NCBI RefSeq assembly: GCF_000467105.1
Contig: NZ_BATI01000012.1
Coordinates: forward strand, 62,001 to 126,000
DNA from: Aquipseudomonas alcaligenes NBRC 14159
Lineage (GTDB): Bacteria; Pseudomonadota; Gammaproteobacteria; Pseudomonadales; Pseudomonadaceae
Length of the DNA: 64,000 nucleotides
Reading direction: 5' to 3'
Numbering within the stretch: position 1 is the stretch's first letter; each line of letters opens with the position of its first letter. A program made the translations under genes and the position numbers. This document shows, piece by piece, positions 11,183 through 21,225 of this stretch. Below the pieces are notes generated by a model. The model did no database searches, had not been told where the DNA came from, and saw only the letters and a list, made by a program, of their open reading frames with translations.

Positions 11183-11215
11183 CGACCATGGTCTTACCGC
11201 TCTACGACCATGGTC
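11183..11215. promoter_or_regulatory. Tandem GACCATGGTC palindromes upstream of acsA
   Basis: The 11-mer CGACCATGGTC occurs at 11183-11193 and again at 11205-11215, two helical turns apart and about 70-105 bp before the acsA start. Each copy contains the perfect 10-bp palindrome GACCATGGTC. The arrangement is typical of a pair of regulator dimers binding the same DNA face. Confidence 0.6.
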
Positions 11216-11245
11216 TCAAAGCCGCTGCCCGGTCAAATGGCGGGC

Positions 11246-11273
11246 AAAAAAAGGGGCGACCCTAGGGCCGCCC
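11246..11273 (-). terminator. Rho-independent terminator of phhR
   Basis: A 20-base near-perfect palindrome (11254-11273, with one G-T pair in the transcript) is followed on the minus strand by seven Ts (11252-11246). It lies about 110 bp past the phhR stop and ahead of acsA. Confidence 0.85.
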
Positions 11274-11385
11274 GCCAAGTCATTCCGGGGAGGAATGTCA
11301 GAAACGCATCCGGATATCGCAGGAGCCGGATGGCTACTTTTTACGCCCTCACCCGCCCCGCAACCATTGCACCAAGGTCGTAGCC

Positions 11386-12939
11386 CTAGTCCTTGCCCAC
11401 CCCGTGCTGGCGCAGCTTGTTGGCGATGGTGGTGTGCGACACGCCCAGGCGCTTGCCCAGCTGGCGACTGCTCGGATGCTCGGCGTACAGGTGCTCCAGT
11501 ACCGCCTTCTCGAAGCGGCCGAGGATCGCATCGAGGTCGCCGTCGATGGAGAAATCGCCCAGCGGCTGCGGCGCACCGTAGTCCGGCAGACGGATATGCT
11601 CGGCCTTCACCGTGCCGCCGTCGCACAGCGACACGGCCTGGAACAGCACGTTCTCCAGCTGGCGCACGTTGCCCGGCCAGTGATAGTGGGCCAGGCGCTC
11701 GAAGGCCTGCGGCGCCAGCTTGGGTAGCGGGCAGCCGATCTGCCGGCTGGCCGAATCGAGGAAGTGCTCGACCAGCGGCGCCAGGCCGTCCAGGCACTCG
11801 CGCAGCGGCGGGATATGCAGGCTGAGCACATTGAGGCGGTGATACAGGTCCTGGCGGAATTCGCCCTTGGCGCACAGCTCGGACAGGTCGACCTGGGTGG
11901 CGCAGATCACCCGCACATCCAGGTACACCTCCTCGTCGCTGCCCACGCGGCGGAAGCAGCCATCCTGCAGGAAGCGCAACAGCTTGGCCTGCAGGCGCGG
12001 GCTCATCTCGCCGACGCCATCGAGGAACAGCGTGCCGCCGGCCGTCAGCTCCAGCAGGCCGAGCTTGCCCTCCGGGCGCGCGCCCTCGAAGGCGCCGGGG
12101 CCGTAGCCGAACAGCTCGGTCTCGGCCATGGATTCCGGCAGCCCCGCGCAATTCAGCGCCATGAACGGCGACTGGCCGCGCGGGCTGGCCAGGTGGCAAG
12201 CGCGCGCCAGCAGTTCCTTGCCAGTGCCGGTCTCGCCCTCGATCAGCAGCGGTGCATCCAGCGGCGCCATGCGCCGCGCTTCGCGCACCACCGCGGCCAT
12301 CACCCTGGAGCTCTGGAAGATCGAATCGAAGCCGCGCAGCTCGTGTTTGCGCACGTTATAGATACGCTCGCCGACGCGGTCGGCGCGGTGCAGGGTCAGC
12401 ACGGCGCCGGCCAGGGCCTCGCTTTCGTCATGCTCGGACTGCAGCGGCGCGATGTCGGCGAGGAACACATCGCCCTTGACCCGCACCCGCAGGCCATTGA
12501 CCCGCGACTTGTTGGCACGCACCAGCTCGGGCAGGTCGAAGTCCTCGATATAGCGCGACAGCGCCATGCCCGGCACCTCGTCGACGCGCACGCCGAGCAG
12601 CTGCGCGGCGCTGCGGTTGGCGGCGACGATGGAGCCGCCCATGTCGATGGAGAGCACCGGGAAATCCAGCGCGCCGAGCAGCGCGTTGAGCTCCAGGTGA
12701 CGGCGCTCGCTGGGCATCAGGCCGACACGCTTGACGCCGAACACGCCGGGAATGGCCTCGAACTTCGGCCGCAGCGACTGGAACTGCAGGTTGATCAGGT
12801 TCGGGCAGTGCAGGTAGATGGCGTTGCCCTGCTCGCCGCCGACTTCGCCACGGGCGACGTTGATGCCGTAGTCGACCAGCAGGTTGAGAATGTCGCGCAG
12901 GATGCCGACGCGGTTCTGGCAGTGGACTTTGATGCGCAC
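11386..12939 (-). CDS. phhR: PhhR, TyrR-type regulator of aromatic amino-acid catabolism
   Basis: 517 residues with TyrR architecture: ACT domain (about 1-75), PAS domain (80-190), AAA+ domain (205-430) with Walker A GETGTGKE at 235-242 and Walker B GGTLFLDGVGE at 301-311, and a C-terminal HTH (SSRQLGKRLGVSHTTIANKL). The loop that is GAFTGA in sigma-54 activators reads GPGAFEGA, consistent with the TyrR class that does not require sigma-54 contact. PhhR activates phhABC and related genes in response to phenylalanine or tyrosine. It is divergent from phhA, with a TyrR-like box between them. Confidence 0.95.
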   Translation of the reverse strand: MRIKVHCQNRVGILRDILNLLVDYGINVARGEVGGEQGNAIYLHCPNLINLQFQSLRPKFEAIPGVFGVKRVGLMPSERRHLELNALLGALDFPVLSIDMGGSIVAANRSAAQLLGVRVDEVPGMALSRYIEDFDLPELVRANKSRVNGLRVRVKGDVFLADIAPLQSEHDESEALAGAVLTLHRADRVGERIYNVRKHELRGFDSIFQSSRVMAAVVREARRMAPLDAPLLIEGETGTGKELLARACHLASPRGQSPFMALNCAGLPESMAETELFGYGPGAFEGARPEGKLGLLELTAGGTLFLDGVGEMSPRLQAKLLRFLQDGCFRRVGSDEEVYLDVRVICATQVDLSELCAKGEFRQDLYHRLNVLSLHIPPLRECLDGLAPLVEHFLDSASRQIGCPLPKLAPQAFERLAHYHWPGNVRQLENVLFQAVSLCDGGTVKAEHIRLPDYGAPQPLGDFSIDGDLDAILGRFEKAVLEHLYAEHPSSRQLGKRLGVSHTTIANKLRQHGVGKD

Positions 12940-13069
12940 GCTGAGCCCCTTGAATTGTGATTGTCGGGCGGGAGCGGCCGATTTTTCGCAAGGCGGCCGT
13001 CATTTTCCGTCAAGAATATGTGACAGCCAGGACAGACAACAAGGTCGCCATCTGTCATTCCCACACAGT

Positions 13070-13087
13070 CGTAATCAATTCTTTACG
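13070..13087. promoter_or_regulatory. PhhR/TyrR box in the phhR-phhA intergenic region
   Basis: The 18-mer CGTAATCAATTCTTTACG has the form of the PhhR/TyrR box TGTAAA-N6-TTTACA, with mismatches at the two outer bases and one inner base. It is centred about 120 bp before phhA and 140 bp before phhR. Confidence 0.65.
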
Positions 13088-13196
13088 AAAAAGCCCGCTC
13101 CTTCTGGCTCGACGAGGTTGCCAGCCCCTCCTCAGGTTGCGCCATCGGCGTTATCCCTTGTCCCAGACAAGAACAACAGCCCAGCGGGAGACCTGC

Positions 13197-13982
13197 ATGA
13201 AAGGCACGCAGTACGTGGCTCGGCAACCGGACGAGAGCGGCTTCATCCACTACTCGGACAGCGAGCACCAGGTGTGGAACACCCTGATCACCCGGCAGAT
13301 GAAGGTGCTGGAAGGCCGCGCCTGCCAGGAGTACTTCGACGGCATCGAACAGCTGCGCCTACCGCATGAGCGCATCCCCCAGCTCGGCGAGATCAACCAG
13401 GTGCTCGGCGCCAGCACCGGCTGGAGCGTGGCCCAGGTGCCGGCGCTGATTCCCTTCCAAACCTTCTTCGAGCTGCTGGCCAGCAAGCGCTTCCCGGTCG
13501 CCACCTTTATCCGCACCCCGGAAGAGCTGGACTACCTGCAGGAGCCGGACATCTTCCACGAGATCTTCGGCCACTGCCCGCTGCTGACCAATCCCTGGTT
13601 TGCCGAATTCACCCACACCTACGGCAAGCTCGGCCTGGCCGCGAGCAAGGAGCAGCGCGTGTACCTGGCGCGGCTGTACTGGATGACCATCGAGTTCGGC
13701 CTGGTCGATACCCCGGCCGGCCGGCGCATCTACGGCGGCGGCATCCTCTCCTCGCCCAAGGAGACGGTCTACAGCCTCTCCGGCGCACCCGAGCATCAGA
13801 CCTTCGACCCGCTGGAGGCCATGCGCACGCCGTATCGCATCGACATCCTGCAGCCACTGTATTTCGTCCTGCCGGATCTCAAGCGCCTGTTCCAGCTGGC
13901 CCAGGAGGACATCATGGGCCTGGTGCAGCAGGCCATGACGCTCGGCCTGCACGCGCCGAAGTTCCCGCCCAAGGCGGCGTGA
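13197..13982 (+). CDS. phhA: Phenylalanine-4-hydroxylase
   Basis: 261 residues from the ATG at 13197, preceded by GGGAG; a longer upstream frame lacks a ribosome site. It is the single-domain prokaryotic iron, tetrahydropterin-dependent hydroxylase. The metal triad is His121 and His126 in HEIFGH and Glu166 in YWMTIEFG. It converts phenylalanine, O2 and tetrahydropterin to tyrosine in the cytoplasm. First gene of phhABC; PhhB regenerates the pterin and PhhC transaminates the tyrosine. A block of palindromic repeats separates it from phhB. Confidence 0.97.
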   Translation: MKGTQYVARQPDESGFIHYSDSEHQVWNTLITRQMKVLEGRACQEYFDGIEQLRLPHERIPQLGEINQVLGASTGWSVAQVPALIPFQTFFELLASKRFPVATFIRTPEELDYLQEPDIFHEIFGHCPLLTNPWFAEFTHTYGKLGLAASKEQRVYLARLYWMTIEFGLVDTPAGRRIYGGGILSSPKETVYSLSGAPEHQTFDPLEAMRTPYRIDILQPLYFVLPDLKRLFQLAQEDIMGLVQQAMTLGLHAPKFPPKAA

Positions 13983-13991
13983 GCTTTAACT

Positions 13992-14091
13992 CCCCTCGCC
14001 CATTCATGGGAGAGGGGCTGGGGGAGAGGGTCGAACCTGACAGCACCTTCTCCCTACGCGGGCCGCCCCCTCTCCCGCCAGCGGGAGAGGG
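13992..14091. repeat. Two palindromic repeat units between phhA and phhB
   Basis: Unit 1 (13992-14017): CCCCTCGCCCAT / ATGGGAGAGGGG with a two-base centre and one mismatch, followed by a GGGGGAGAGGG tail. Unit 2 (14068-14091): CCCTCTCCCGC / GCGGGAGAGGG, perfect. These belong to the same dispersed family as the units at 15.8, 22.0, 24.7, 33.1, 39.4 and 41.1 kb. Confidence 0.8.
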
Positions 14092-14151
14092 AACTGATCG
14101 ACAACCCCCTCACCTTCTATGCTCTGACCTCGACTATCCAAGGAGCCCGAA

Positions 14152-14508
14152 ATGACCAGCCTTGCCCAAGCCCAATGCGAAGCCTGCCGCGCCGACGCGC
14201 CCCATGTCAGCGAAGAAGAGCTGGCCACGCTGATCCGCGAGATCCCCGACTGGAACATCGAAGTACGCGACGGCCACATGGAGCTGGAGCGCGTCTACCT
14301 GTTCAAGAACTTCCGCCATGCCCTGGCCTTCACCAACGCGGTCGGCGCCATCGCCGAGGAAGTCGGCCACCACCCGGCCCTGCTCACCGAGTGGGGCAAG
14401 GTCACCGTAACTTGGTGGAGCCACGAGATGAAAGGTCTGCACCGCAACGACTTCATCATGGCCGCGCGCACCGATGTGCTGGCCAACGCGGCCGAGGGGC
14501 GCAAGTGA
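14152..14508 (+). CDS. phhB: 4a-hydroxytetrahydrobiopterin dehydratase
   Basis: 118 residues, the normal size for pterin-4a-carbinolamine dehydratase. The active-site motif HHP is at 73-75, with the later conserved [10 protein letters not shown] (histidine at 91). It dehydrates the 4a-hydroxypterin released by PhhA so the cofactor can be recycled. Its TGA lies within the GTG start of phhC (gTGa), so the two are translationally coupled. Confidence 0.95.
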   Translation: MTSLAQAQCEACRADAPHVSEEELATLIREIPDWNIEVRDGHMELERVYLFKNFRHALAFTNAVGAIAEEVGHHPALLTEWGKVTVTWWSHEMKGLHRNDFIMAARTDVLANAAEGRK

Positions 14509-15704
14509 AACACTTCGCCACCATCGCCCGGGTGCCGGGCGACCCCATTCTCGGCCTGCTCGACGCCTATCGCGCCGATGGCAACCCGGCCAAGCTCGAC
14601 CTCGGCGTCGGCGTATACAAGGACGCCTCCGGTCTGACGCCCATCCCGCGCGCGGTGAAGCTGGCCGAGCAACGCCTGATCGATGGCGAAACCAGCAAGA
14701 CCTACATCGGTGGCCACGGCGCACCGGAGTTCGGCGAACGCCTGTTGGAGCTGTGCTTCGGCAACGGTAACGCGCTGCTCGCCGATGGCCTGCTCGGCGC
14801 CACCCAGACGCCCGGCGGCACCGGCGCCCTGCGCCTGGCCGGCGAATTTATCGCCAGGAATCTTCCGGGTAGAGGCATCTGGCTCAGCGACCCAACCTGG
14901 CCGATCCACGAGACGCTGTTCGCCGCCTGCGGACTCAAGGTCGGCCACTACGCCTATGTCGGCGCGGACAACCGCCTCAATGTCGAGGCCATGCTCGCCG
15001 CCCTCGCCCACCTGCCCAAGGGTGATGTGGTGCTGCTGCACGCCTGCTGCCACAACCCCACCGGCTTCGACCTCGCCCCGCGCGACTGGAAGCGCGTGCT
15101 GGAGGTGGTCAAGGCGCGCGAGCTGCTGCCACTGATCGACTTCGCCTACCAGGGCTTCGGCGACGGCATCGACGAGGACGCCTGGGCCGTGCGCCTGTTC
15201 GCCGCCGAACTGCCGGAACTGCTGGTCACCAGCTCCTGCTCGAAGAACTTCGGTCTCTATCGCGAACGCACCGGCGCGCTGATCGTGAGGGCGGATAACG
15301 TCGAGAAGCTGCTCGATATTCGCAGCCAGCTGGCCTTTTTGGCGCGCAACCTGTGGTCCACCCCGCCATCCCACGGCGCGGCAGTGGTGGCCGAGATACT
15401 CGGCGATGCCGAGCTGAAGGCCCTGTGGGCAGCGGAAGTCGATGCCATGCGCCGACGCGTAGCCGACCTGCGCACGGGCCTGGTCGAGGCCCTGCGTCCG
15501 CATGGCCTGGCCGAGCGCTTTGCGCATATCGCCGAGCAGCGCGGCATGTTCTCCTACACCGGCTTGACGCCAGCCCAGGTGCAACGCCTGCGCGACGAGT
15601 TAAGCGTGTACCTGGTGAGCAGCGGCCGCGCCAGCGTGGCGGGGATGAGCGAAGCGCGCCTGGACTACCTGGCCGGAGCCATCGCCCGTGTCTGCCAGGC
15701 CTGA
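14505..15704 (+). CDS. phhC: Aromatic amino-acid aminotransferase PhhC
   Basis: 399 residues from a GTG at 14505 that overlaps the phhB stop by four bases. This length equals that recalled for P. aeruginosa PhhC. Class I fold-type aminotransferase: DLGVGVYKD near residue 32, Asp212 and Tyr215 in DFAYQGFG, and the pyridoxal-phosphate lysine Lys247 in SSCSKNFG. It converts tyrosine (and phenylalanine or aspartate) to the 2-oxo acid, here 4-hydroxyphenylpyruvate feeding Hpd. A strong terminator follows the stop. Confidence 0.95.
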   Translation: MKHFATIARVPGDPILGLLDAYRADGNPAKLDLGVGVYKDASGLTPIPRAVKLAEQRLIDGETSKTYIGGHGAPEFGERLLELCFGNGNALLADGLLGATQTPGGTGALRLAGEFIARNLPGRGIWLSDPTWPIHETLFAACGLKVGHYAYVGADNRLNVEAMLAALAHLPKGDVVLLHACCHNPTGFDLAPRDWKRVLEVVKARELLPLIDFAYQGFGDGIDEDAWAVRLFAAELPELLVTSSCSKNFGLYRERTGALIVRADNVEKLLDIRSQLAFLARNLWSTPPSHGAAVVAEILGDAELKALWAAEVDAMRRRVADLRTGLVEALRPHGLAERFAHIAEQRGMFSYTGLTPAQVQRLRDELSVYLVSSGRASVAGMSEARLDYLAGAIARVCQA

Positions 15705-15710
15705 ACGAAA

Positions 15711-15736
15711 ACGCCGCCCGAGGGCGGCGTTTTTTC
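15711..15736 (+). terminator. Rho-independent terminator of phhABC
   Basis: Stem ACGCCGCCC (15711-15719) / GGGCGGCGT (15722-15730) with a two-base centre, followed by TTTTTT. It starts six bases after the phhC stop. Confidence 0.92.
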
Positions 15737-16103
15737 TGGGAGATCACGGTCGTCACCGGCCAGACCTGCGGACTGGGCGAAGCGCAATGCCGGAGTAACT
15801 CACCCCGGCCCTCTCCCGAGGGGAGAGGGAGACAAGCCAAGCGAGCCTCAGCCGGACCAGGCTCGTCGGCATCGCCGGCATCGCCGACTTCGCTGGCAGA
15901 ACCGCCTGGAACTGAAGGCCACACGGACATTCCCCTCTCCCGCCGGGAGAGGGGCTAGGGGTGAGGGAATGTGACGAGGCACAGGGCTAGCCAGCCCCCC
16001 CCTCACGACCCGTTGCAGCCCCAGCTAGATCCGCATACGGCTCCGTGCAGGACACCCCCACGCCCATTCACGGGAGCAGGACCAGGAGAGATGAAATCCC
16101 CCG
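15737..16103. other. Gene-free stretch with palindromic repeats
   Basis: About 370 bp without a credible gene. It contains two units of the CCCTCTCCC palindrome family: 15809-15829 (centre GAG) and 15932-15954 (CCCCTCTCCC / GGGAGAGGGG). The second is followed by a GGGGTGAGGG tail like that of the other units. The remainder shows no other signal. Confidence 0.7.
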
Positions 16104-16460
16104 TCAGTCCAGCTGATCGTCGCGGATCAGCACATAGCTCGCATCGGCGCGGTCGTAGACGTAGTACATCTCCACCTGCATGCCGCGCATCACAGCCAGG
16201 TAGTCACCGGGCTCGGCAACGAAGAAGTCGTTGCTGTCGGCCTTGGCCGGGCTCTCGATGCGGGCGGTGACGAACAGCGCAGGATCGCTGCCGTCGAAGT
16301 AGTCCTCGCGCTCGTCGGCATCCCACTCGGCCGGCGCCGTGAAAGGCCCCTCGAACAGCACGTGGCCGTCGCCCAGCTCCAGTTCCTCGGCGTCCGGGTC
16401 GTTCTCGTCCGGGCGGTACAGGGTGCAGTCCAGGGCGTCCGGGTGGTCTTTCAGTTTCAT
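16104..16460 (-). CDS. Conserved small acidic protein in the selenium operon, function unknown
   Basis: 118 residues, strongly acidic (many Asp/Glu, for example [14 protein letters not shown]), with no signal peptide, membrane segment or cysteine-rich site. I do not recognise a named domain. Its ATG overlaps the stop of the tRNA 2-selenouridine synthase gene by four bases (ATGA), so it is very probably co-translated in the selD-selU transcript. A partner or accessory role in selenium handling is possible by context only. Confidence 0.7.
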   Translation of the reverse strand: MKLKDHPDALDCTLYRPDENDPDAEELELGDGHVLFEGPFTAPAEWDADEREDYFDGSDPALFVTARIESPAKADSNDFFVAEPGDYLAVMRGMQVEMYYVYDRADASYVLIRDDQLD

Positions 16461-17563
16461 GCCTTGCTCCGTGATGCGCGGTCGCGCAGATAGGCCAGCA
16501 CGGCATCGTGCTCGCCGGCGAATTCGATGCGCGCAGCCTTGCTCTCGCGCTGGTAGACATACATCGGGTCGTAGTACTCGTTCAGCAGCGCCTCGATCCA
16601 GGCCCGGTGCAGGTCCACCGCGCCGCTGCGCGCCTGCTCGTCCAGCGCCTGCGCCAGGATGGCGCGCAGGCGCGCATGGCGCTCGCCGCCCAGGCGTTTC
16701 TGGATATTGTCCATGCTCTGCAGCAGGCGCGCGGCGAACAGGGCAAAACCCTGCTCCTCGCCATGCACGGCGAGGAATTCGGCGGCCAGGTCGATCACGT
16801 AGTCACGCAGGATGCGCTCGACGCGATCGGCGACGCTATCTTCCAGCCACACCAGCGGGTAGTCCTGCATGCCCTGGTGCAGCGATAGTGGCAGCGAGCA
16901 GGTGCCGATCAGGCGACTCTCGTCTTCCAGCACGAACTGCTGCTGGCCGCGCGCGCGGCGTTTGAGCAGGTCGATGGCCAGGCGGTTCTCGAAGTCGATC
17001 TGCGCCGGCTGGCCGGTGGCGCGCTTGCCGAAGCTGGAGCCACGGTGATTGGCGTGGCCTTCAAGGTCGATGCTGTTGTCGAGGGCGGCGATCACCTCAG
17101 TCTTGCCGGTGCCGGTCATGCCGCCGACGATGACGAAATCGCACTCGGCCACGGCGCTGTCGAGGGTCTCGATCAGGAAAGTACGCATGGCCTTGTAGCC
17201 ACCGATCACCCGCGGGTAGTCGATGCCGGCGTCCGCAAGCCACTGCTGGACGATCTGCGAGCGCAGGCCGCCACGGAAGCAGTACAGGTAGCCGTTTGGG
17301 TTGGCCCTGGCGAAGGCCGCCCAGGCCTCGACCCGCTCGGCCTTGACCTTACCGGAGACCAACTGGTGGCCCAGTTCGATGGCCGCCTGCTGGCCCTTCT
17401 GCTTGTAGCAGGTACCGACCTTCTGTCGCTCGATGTCGGTCATCAGCGGCAGGCTGATGGCGTTGGGGAAGGCGCCCTTGGTGAATTCCACCGGGGCGCG
17501 CATGTCCATCATCGGCAGGTCGTTGAGGAAGATGTCGCGGTAGTCGGCCGTGTTGTCGCGCAT
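16457..17563 (-). CDS. selU: tRNA 2-selenouridine synthase
   Basis: 368 residues from the ATG at 17563; an adjacent in-frame GTG at 17566 is the alternative. The N-terminal rhodanese domain has its active cysteine at Cys95 in [12 protein letters not shown]. The C-terminal P-loop domain has GGMTGTGKT at 147-155. It replaces sulfur in 2-thiouridine at tRNA position 34 using selenophosphate from SelD, through a geranylated intermediate. The ATG overlaps the selD TGA by one base, so translation is coupled. Also called mnmH or ybbB. Confidence 0.95.
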   Translation of the reverse strand: MRDNTADYRDIFLNDLPMMDMRAPVEFTKGAFPNAISLPLMTDIERQKVGTCYKQKGQQAAIELGHQLVSGKVKAERVEAWAAFARANPNGYLYCFRGGLRSQIVQQWLADAGIDYPRVIGGYKAMRTFLIETLDSAVAECDFVIVGGMTGTGKTEVIAALDNSIDLEGHANHRGSSFGKRATGQPAQIDFENRLAIDLLKRRARGQQQFVLEDESRLIGTCSLPLSLHQGMQDYPLVWLEDSVADRVERILRDYVIDLAAEFLAVHGEEQGFALFAARLLQSMDNIQKRLGGERHARLRAILAQALDEQARSGAVDLHRAWIEALLNEYYDPMYVYQRESKAARIEFAGEHDAVLAYLRDRASRSKA

Positions 17564-18597
17564 CACAGCACCTCTACCGCGTAACGCTGTCGCTCGACCA
17601 GCTGGCCGATGGGCGCCAGGCTCAGGCCCAGCTCGGCGGCCACGGCGAGGAACTCGGCCTCGCCCTCAGGGCTGACGGCGATCAGCAGGCCGCCACTGGT
17701 CTGCGGGTCGCACAGCAGGTTGCGCTGCTGCTCGGAAATCGGCGCGATCTTCTCGCCGTAGCTGTCGAAGTTGCGCAGGGTGCCACCGGGTACGCAGCCC
17801 TCGGCCAGGTAGTAATCGACGCCCGGCAGGCGCGGCACGGCGGCGTAGTCCAGCTGGGCGGTGAGATCCGCGCCATCGGCCATCTCCACCAGATGACCGA
17901 GCAGACCGAAGCCGGTGACGTCGGTCATCGCCTGCACGCCAGCCAGCTTGCCGAAGCGGCTGCCGGGTTTGTTCAGGGTACACATCCAGTCACGCGCCAG
18001 ACCGACGTCCTGCTCGCGCAGCTTGGCCTTCTTCTCGGCGGTGGTAAGGATGCCGATACCCAGCGGTTTGGAGAGATACAGCTTGCAGCCAGCCGTGGCG
18101 GTGTCGTTGCGTTTCATGTGTTTCTTGTCGACCACACCGGTCACCGCCAGGCCGAAGATCGGCTCCGGCGCATCGATCGAGTGGCCGCCGGCCAGCGGGA
18201 TGCCAGCGGCGTCGCACACGGCGCGGCCGCCACGGATCACTTCGCGCGCCACTTCCGGCGCCAGCAGATTGACCGGCCAGCCGAGGATGGCGATGGCCAT
18301 CAGCGGATCGCCGCCCATGGCGTAGATGTCGCTGATGGCGTTGGTGGCGGCGATGCGGCCAAAGTCATAGGGGTCATCGACGATCGGCATGAAGAAGTCG
18401 GTGGTGGAGACCACCCCGCGCTCCTCGTCCAGGGCATAGACCGCCGCGTCGTCGCGCGAGGCGTTGCCGACCCACAACTTGGGGTCGAGGTTCTGCGCGC
18501 CGCTGCCGGCGAGGATCACCTCCAGCACCTTGGGGGAAATCTTGCAGCCACAACCGGCACCGTGGCTGTACTGGGTCAGGCGGATCGGCTCGCTCAT
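17563..18597 (-). CDS. selD: Selenide, water dikinase (selenophosphate synthetase)
   Basis: 344 residues, full length. The catalytic N-terminus GAGCGCK carries Cys16, Cys18 and Lys19 (equivalent to E. coli Cys17/Lys20); this is a cysteine, not selenocysteine, form. Glycine-rich AIRS-type domains follow ([20 protein letters not shown]). It makes selenophosphate from selenide and ATP. First gene of the selD-selU-unknown unit and divergent from a putative selenate ABC transporter, whose start lies about 160 bp away. Confidence 0.96.
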   Translation of the reverse strand: MSEPIRLTQYSHGAGCGCKISPKVLEVILAGSGAQNLDPKLWVGNASRDDAAVYALDEERGVVSTTDFFMPIVDDPYDFGRIAATNAISDIYAMGGDPLMAIAILGWPVNLLAPEVAREVIRGGRAVCDAAGIPLAGGHSIDAPEPIFGLAVTGVVDKKHMKRNDTATAGCKLYLSKPLGIGILTTAEKKAKLREQDVGLARDWMCTLNKPGSRFGKLAGVQAMTDVTGFGLLGHLVEMADGADLTAQLDYAAVPRLPGVDYYLAEGCVPGGTLRNFDSYGEKIAPISEQQRNLLCDPQTSGGLLIAVSPEGEAEFLAVAAELGLSLAPIGQLVERQRYAVEVL

Positions 18598-18668
18598 CGC
18601 AACGCTCTCGGCAAATCGGATAACAGGCGGCGGATTCTAGCAAAGCTGTTCTTTGTGCCGGTCACTCA

Positions 18669-18674
18669 TATAAT
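18669..18674 (+). promoter_or_regulatory. Candidate -10 element for the selenate-type transporter operon
   Basis: A perfect TATAAT lies 85 bp before the ATG of the binding-protein gene, in the 160-bp gap shared with selD. No good -35 hexamer is visible at 16-18 bp, so the promoter may be activator-dependent. On the other strand TAGAAT (18639-18634) could serve selD. Confidence 0.4.
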
Positions 18675-18758
18675 CGCCGCCGTTCTACTAACCTGACGGA
18701 GCCCGCCCGAGTGGCCGGCCCCTTCGAACCTTTTCCGCCATTGAACCGGAGAATCTTC

Positions 18759-19610
18759 ATGCTCAAGCCCGTTCTGGCCCTGGCTGCTGGCCTGGCCCTG
18801 TCCTTTACCGCCCTGGCTGCCCAGGCCGCCGACGTCCTCAAAGTCAGCGCCATCCCCGACGAGGCCCCTACCGAGCTGCTGCGCAAGTTCAAGCCGCTGG
18901 GCGCCTACCTGGAAAAAGAGCTGGGCATGAAGGTCGAGTTCGTCCCGGTCGCCGACTACCCGGCCGTGGTCGAGGCCCTGGCTACCGACCGCCTGGACCT
19001 GGCCTGGCTGGGCGGCTTCACCTTCGTTCAGGTACGCCTGAAGACCGGCAACGCCATCCCGCTGGTGCAGCGCGAGCAGGACGCCCAGTTCACCAGCAAG
19101 TTCATCAGCGCCAACCCGGACGTGAAATCGCTGGCCGACCTCAAGGGCAAGAGCTTCGCCTTCGGCTCGGTGTCCTCCACCTCAGGCAGCCTGATGCCGC
19201 GCTACTTCATGCTGCAGGACGGCATCAAGCCGGAAACCTTCTTCAGCCGCGTCGGCTACTCCGGTGCGCATGACGCCACCGCCGCCTGGGTCCAGGCCGG
19301 CAAGGTCGACGGTGGCGTGCTCAACGCCAGCGTATGGGACAAGCTGGTCGCCGCCGGCAAGGTCGACACCAATAAGGTGAAAGTCTTCGCCACCACCCCG
19401 GCCTACTACGACTACAACTGGACCGTGCGCGGCACCCTCGACCCGGCCCTGACCGCGAAGATCAAGCAGGCTTTCCTCGCCCTCGACCCGGCCAACCCGG
19501 AGCACAAGGCGATCCTCGACCTGCAGGCCGCCTCGCGCTTCATCGACACCAAGCCCGAGAACTACAAGGGCATCGAAGACGCCGCTCGCGCCGCCGATCT
19601 GCTGAAATGA
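18759..19610 (+). CDS. Putative selenate ABC transporter, periplasmic binding protein (PhnD-like)
   Basis: 283 residues from the ATG at 18759, with GGAG nine bases upstream; an upstream GTG would place 16 residues before the signal peptide. The signal peptide is residues 1-23 (cleavage after AQA). The mature part is a PhnD/PtxB-type oxyanion-binding fold: [22 protein letters not shown], then the [14 protein letters not shown] loop. A subfamily of such proteins next to selD/selU is annotated as putative selenate-binding, and the neighbourhood here matches. Phosphonate or phosphite is the alternative substrate, but no C-P lyase or phosphite genes are nearby. Confidence 0.8.
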   Translation: MLKPVLALAAGLALSFTALAAQAADVLKVSAIPDEAPTELLRKFKPLGAYLEKELGMKVEFVPVADYPAVVEALATDRLDLAWLGGFTFVQVRLKTGNAIPLVQREQDAQFTSKFISANPDVKSLADLKGKSFAFGSVSSTSGSLMPRYFMLQDGIKPETFFSRVGYSGAHDATAAWVQAGKVDGGVLNASVWDKLVAAGKVDTNKVKVFATTPAYYDYNWTVRGTLDPALTAKIKQAFLALDPANPEHKAILDLQAASRFIDTKPENYKGIEDAARAADLLK

Positions 19611-20404
19611 GCCTGCGCCTGACCGGCGCGCACCTGCAGCACGGTAATGGCGTCCACGCCCTGCGCGGCGTGGACCTGAACATTGCCAGCGGTGAGCGGG
19701 TGGCCATCATCGGCCCATCCGGCGCCGGCAAGTCCAGCCTGCTGGGCCTGCTGGCCAGCGCGCTGCCGCCCAGTAGCGGCAGCGTCGAGCTGCTGGGCGC
19801 CGATCCCTGGCGCCTGCCGGCCAGCGCCCGCCAGCGCCTGCGCACGCGCATCGGCCTGATCCACCAGGCGCCACCGCTGCCGCCCCGGCAGCGGGTGGTG
19901 ACCGCGGTGCTGGCCGGCAAGCTTGGCCAGTGGGGGCTGGGCAAGAGCCTGCTTAACCTGCTGCATCCCGTCGATATTCCCGGTGTCAGGGAGGTGCTCG
20001 CCCGCCTGGACCTGGCCGATAAGCTGTTCGCCCAGTGCCAGCAGCTCTCCGGTGGCCAGCTGCAGCGCGTCGGCATCGCCCGCGCGCTGTACCAGGACCC
20101 CGAGCTGCTGCTGGCCGACGAGCCGGTGTCGGCGATGGACCCGGTGCTGGCCGACCACACCCTCTCCGTGCTGTGCCGGCATGCCGAGGCGCGCGGTGTG
20201 ACCCTGGTCGCCAGCCTGCACGCGGTGGACCTGGCGCTGGCGCACTTTCCGCGCATCGTCGGGGTGCGCGAGGGGCAGATCGTCTTCGATCGCCCGGCCA
20301 GCGAAGTCAGCCCGGAACTGCTCGATGCTCTCTACGCCAACGAGCAGCTGGTGTCGCCGCAGGCACCGGCGGTGACCCTGACCCTGCAGATCCCGCGATG
20401 CTGA
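19607..20404 (+). CDS. Putative selenate ABC transporter ATPase (PhnC-like)
   Basis: 265 residues. Walker [10 protein letters not shown] is near residue 38, the signature LSGGQLQR near 147 and Walker B LLLADEP near 167. It resembles PhnC-type oxyanion importers. The ATG overlaps the binding-protein stop by four bases, and its own stop lies seven bases inside the next gene, so the four transport genes form one coupled operon. Confidence 0.85.
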   Translation: MSLRLTGAHLQHGNGVHALRGVDLNIASGERVAIIGPSGAGKSSLLGLLASALPPSSGSVELLGADPWRLPASARQRLRTRIGLIHQAPPLPPRQRVVTAVLAGKLGQWGLGKSLLNLLHPVDIPGVREVLARLDLADKLFAQCQQLSGGQLQRVGIARALYQDPELLLADEPVSAMDPVLADHTLSVLCRHAEARGVTLVASLHAVDLALAHFPRIVGVREGQIVFDRPASEVSPELLDALYANEQLVSPQAPAVTLTLQIPRC

Positions 20405-21225
20405 GAAGCGACAGCCGCGACCCCGCCGCCCTACCCCGTCTGCTGCTGACGGTGCTGGCCGTGGTATTGCTATGGCCGGGTATCCAGCTCGCCGAGCTGA
20501 ATCCGGGCGTGCTGCTGGCCGCCGACAGCCAGAGCGAGATGGGCCGCTTCGTCGCCGCCTTCTGGCCTCCGGCGCACACGCCCGACTTCCTCCAGCTGCT
20601 GCTCGACGCCACCCTGCAGACCCTGGCCATTGCCACCGCCGGCATGGCCCTGGCACTGCTGGTGGCGATTCCCGCCGGCCTGGCCGCCAGTCGTGCGCTG
20701 TCGCTGTCGGCGGCCTCGCGCGGCGGCCGCCCGAGTGCGCTGGGCCAGGCACTGCGCTGGCCGGTGCGCGGCCTGCTGATCTTCCTGCGCAGCGTGCCGG
20801 AAATCGTCTGGGCCCTGCTGTTCGTCCGCGCCGTCGGCCTTGGCCCGACCGCCGGGGTGCTGGCCATCGCCATCACCTACGCCGGCATGCTCGGCAAGGT
20901 CTATGCGGAAATCCTCGAATCGGTCGACCAGCGCCCCATGCATGCCCTGCTGCAGGGCGGCAGCGGCCGTCTCAGCGCCTTCGTCTACGGCCTGCTGCCG
21001 AATGCCGCCGCCGAGCTGACCTCCTACACCGTGTACCGCTGGGAATGCGCGATCCGCGCCTCGGTGGTGATGGGCTTCGTCGGCGCTGGCGGCCTGGGCC
21101 AGCAGATCGACCTGTCGCTGCGCATGTTCGCCGGCGGCGAGGTGGCCAGCATGCTGCTGACCTTCCTCCTCCTGGTGCTGCTGGCCGACGCGTTGAGTCG
21201 CGTGCTGCGCGGGAGGCTGGCATGA
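20398..21225 (+). CDS. Putative selenate ABC transporter permease 1 (PhnE-like)
   Basis: 275 residues, about six hydrophobic segments. It carries the PhnE-type signature [26 protein letters not shown] in pieces and the EAA-type loop [20 protein letters not shown]. The ATG at 20398 overlaps the ATPase gene stop. It should pair with the second permease encoded immediately downstream. Confidence 0.83.
   Translation: MLRSDSRDPAALPRLLLTVLAVVLLWPGIQLAELNPGVLLAADSQSEMGRFVAAFWPPAHTPDFLQLLLDATLQTLAIATAGMALALLVAIPAGLAASRALSLSAASRGGRPSALGQALRWPVRGLLIFLRSVPEIVWALLFVRAVGLGPTAGVLAIAITYAGMLGKVYAEILESVDQRPMHALLQGGSGRLSAFVYGLLPNAAAELTSYTVYRWECAIRASVVMGFVGAGGLGQQIDLSLRMFAGGEVASMLLTFLLLVLLADALSRVLRGRLA

Noticed and set aside
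13096-13140. Possible sigma-54 promoter before phhA (TGGC...TTGC)
   Set aside because: The GG and GC elements are 14 rather than 12 bases apart, so this copy does not fit the -24/-12 spacing.
18711-18758. GTG start giving a 299-residue selenate-type binding protein
   Set aside because: It would place 16 residues before a standard signal peptide; the ATG at 18759 has a proper ribosome site.
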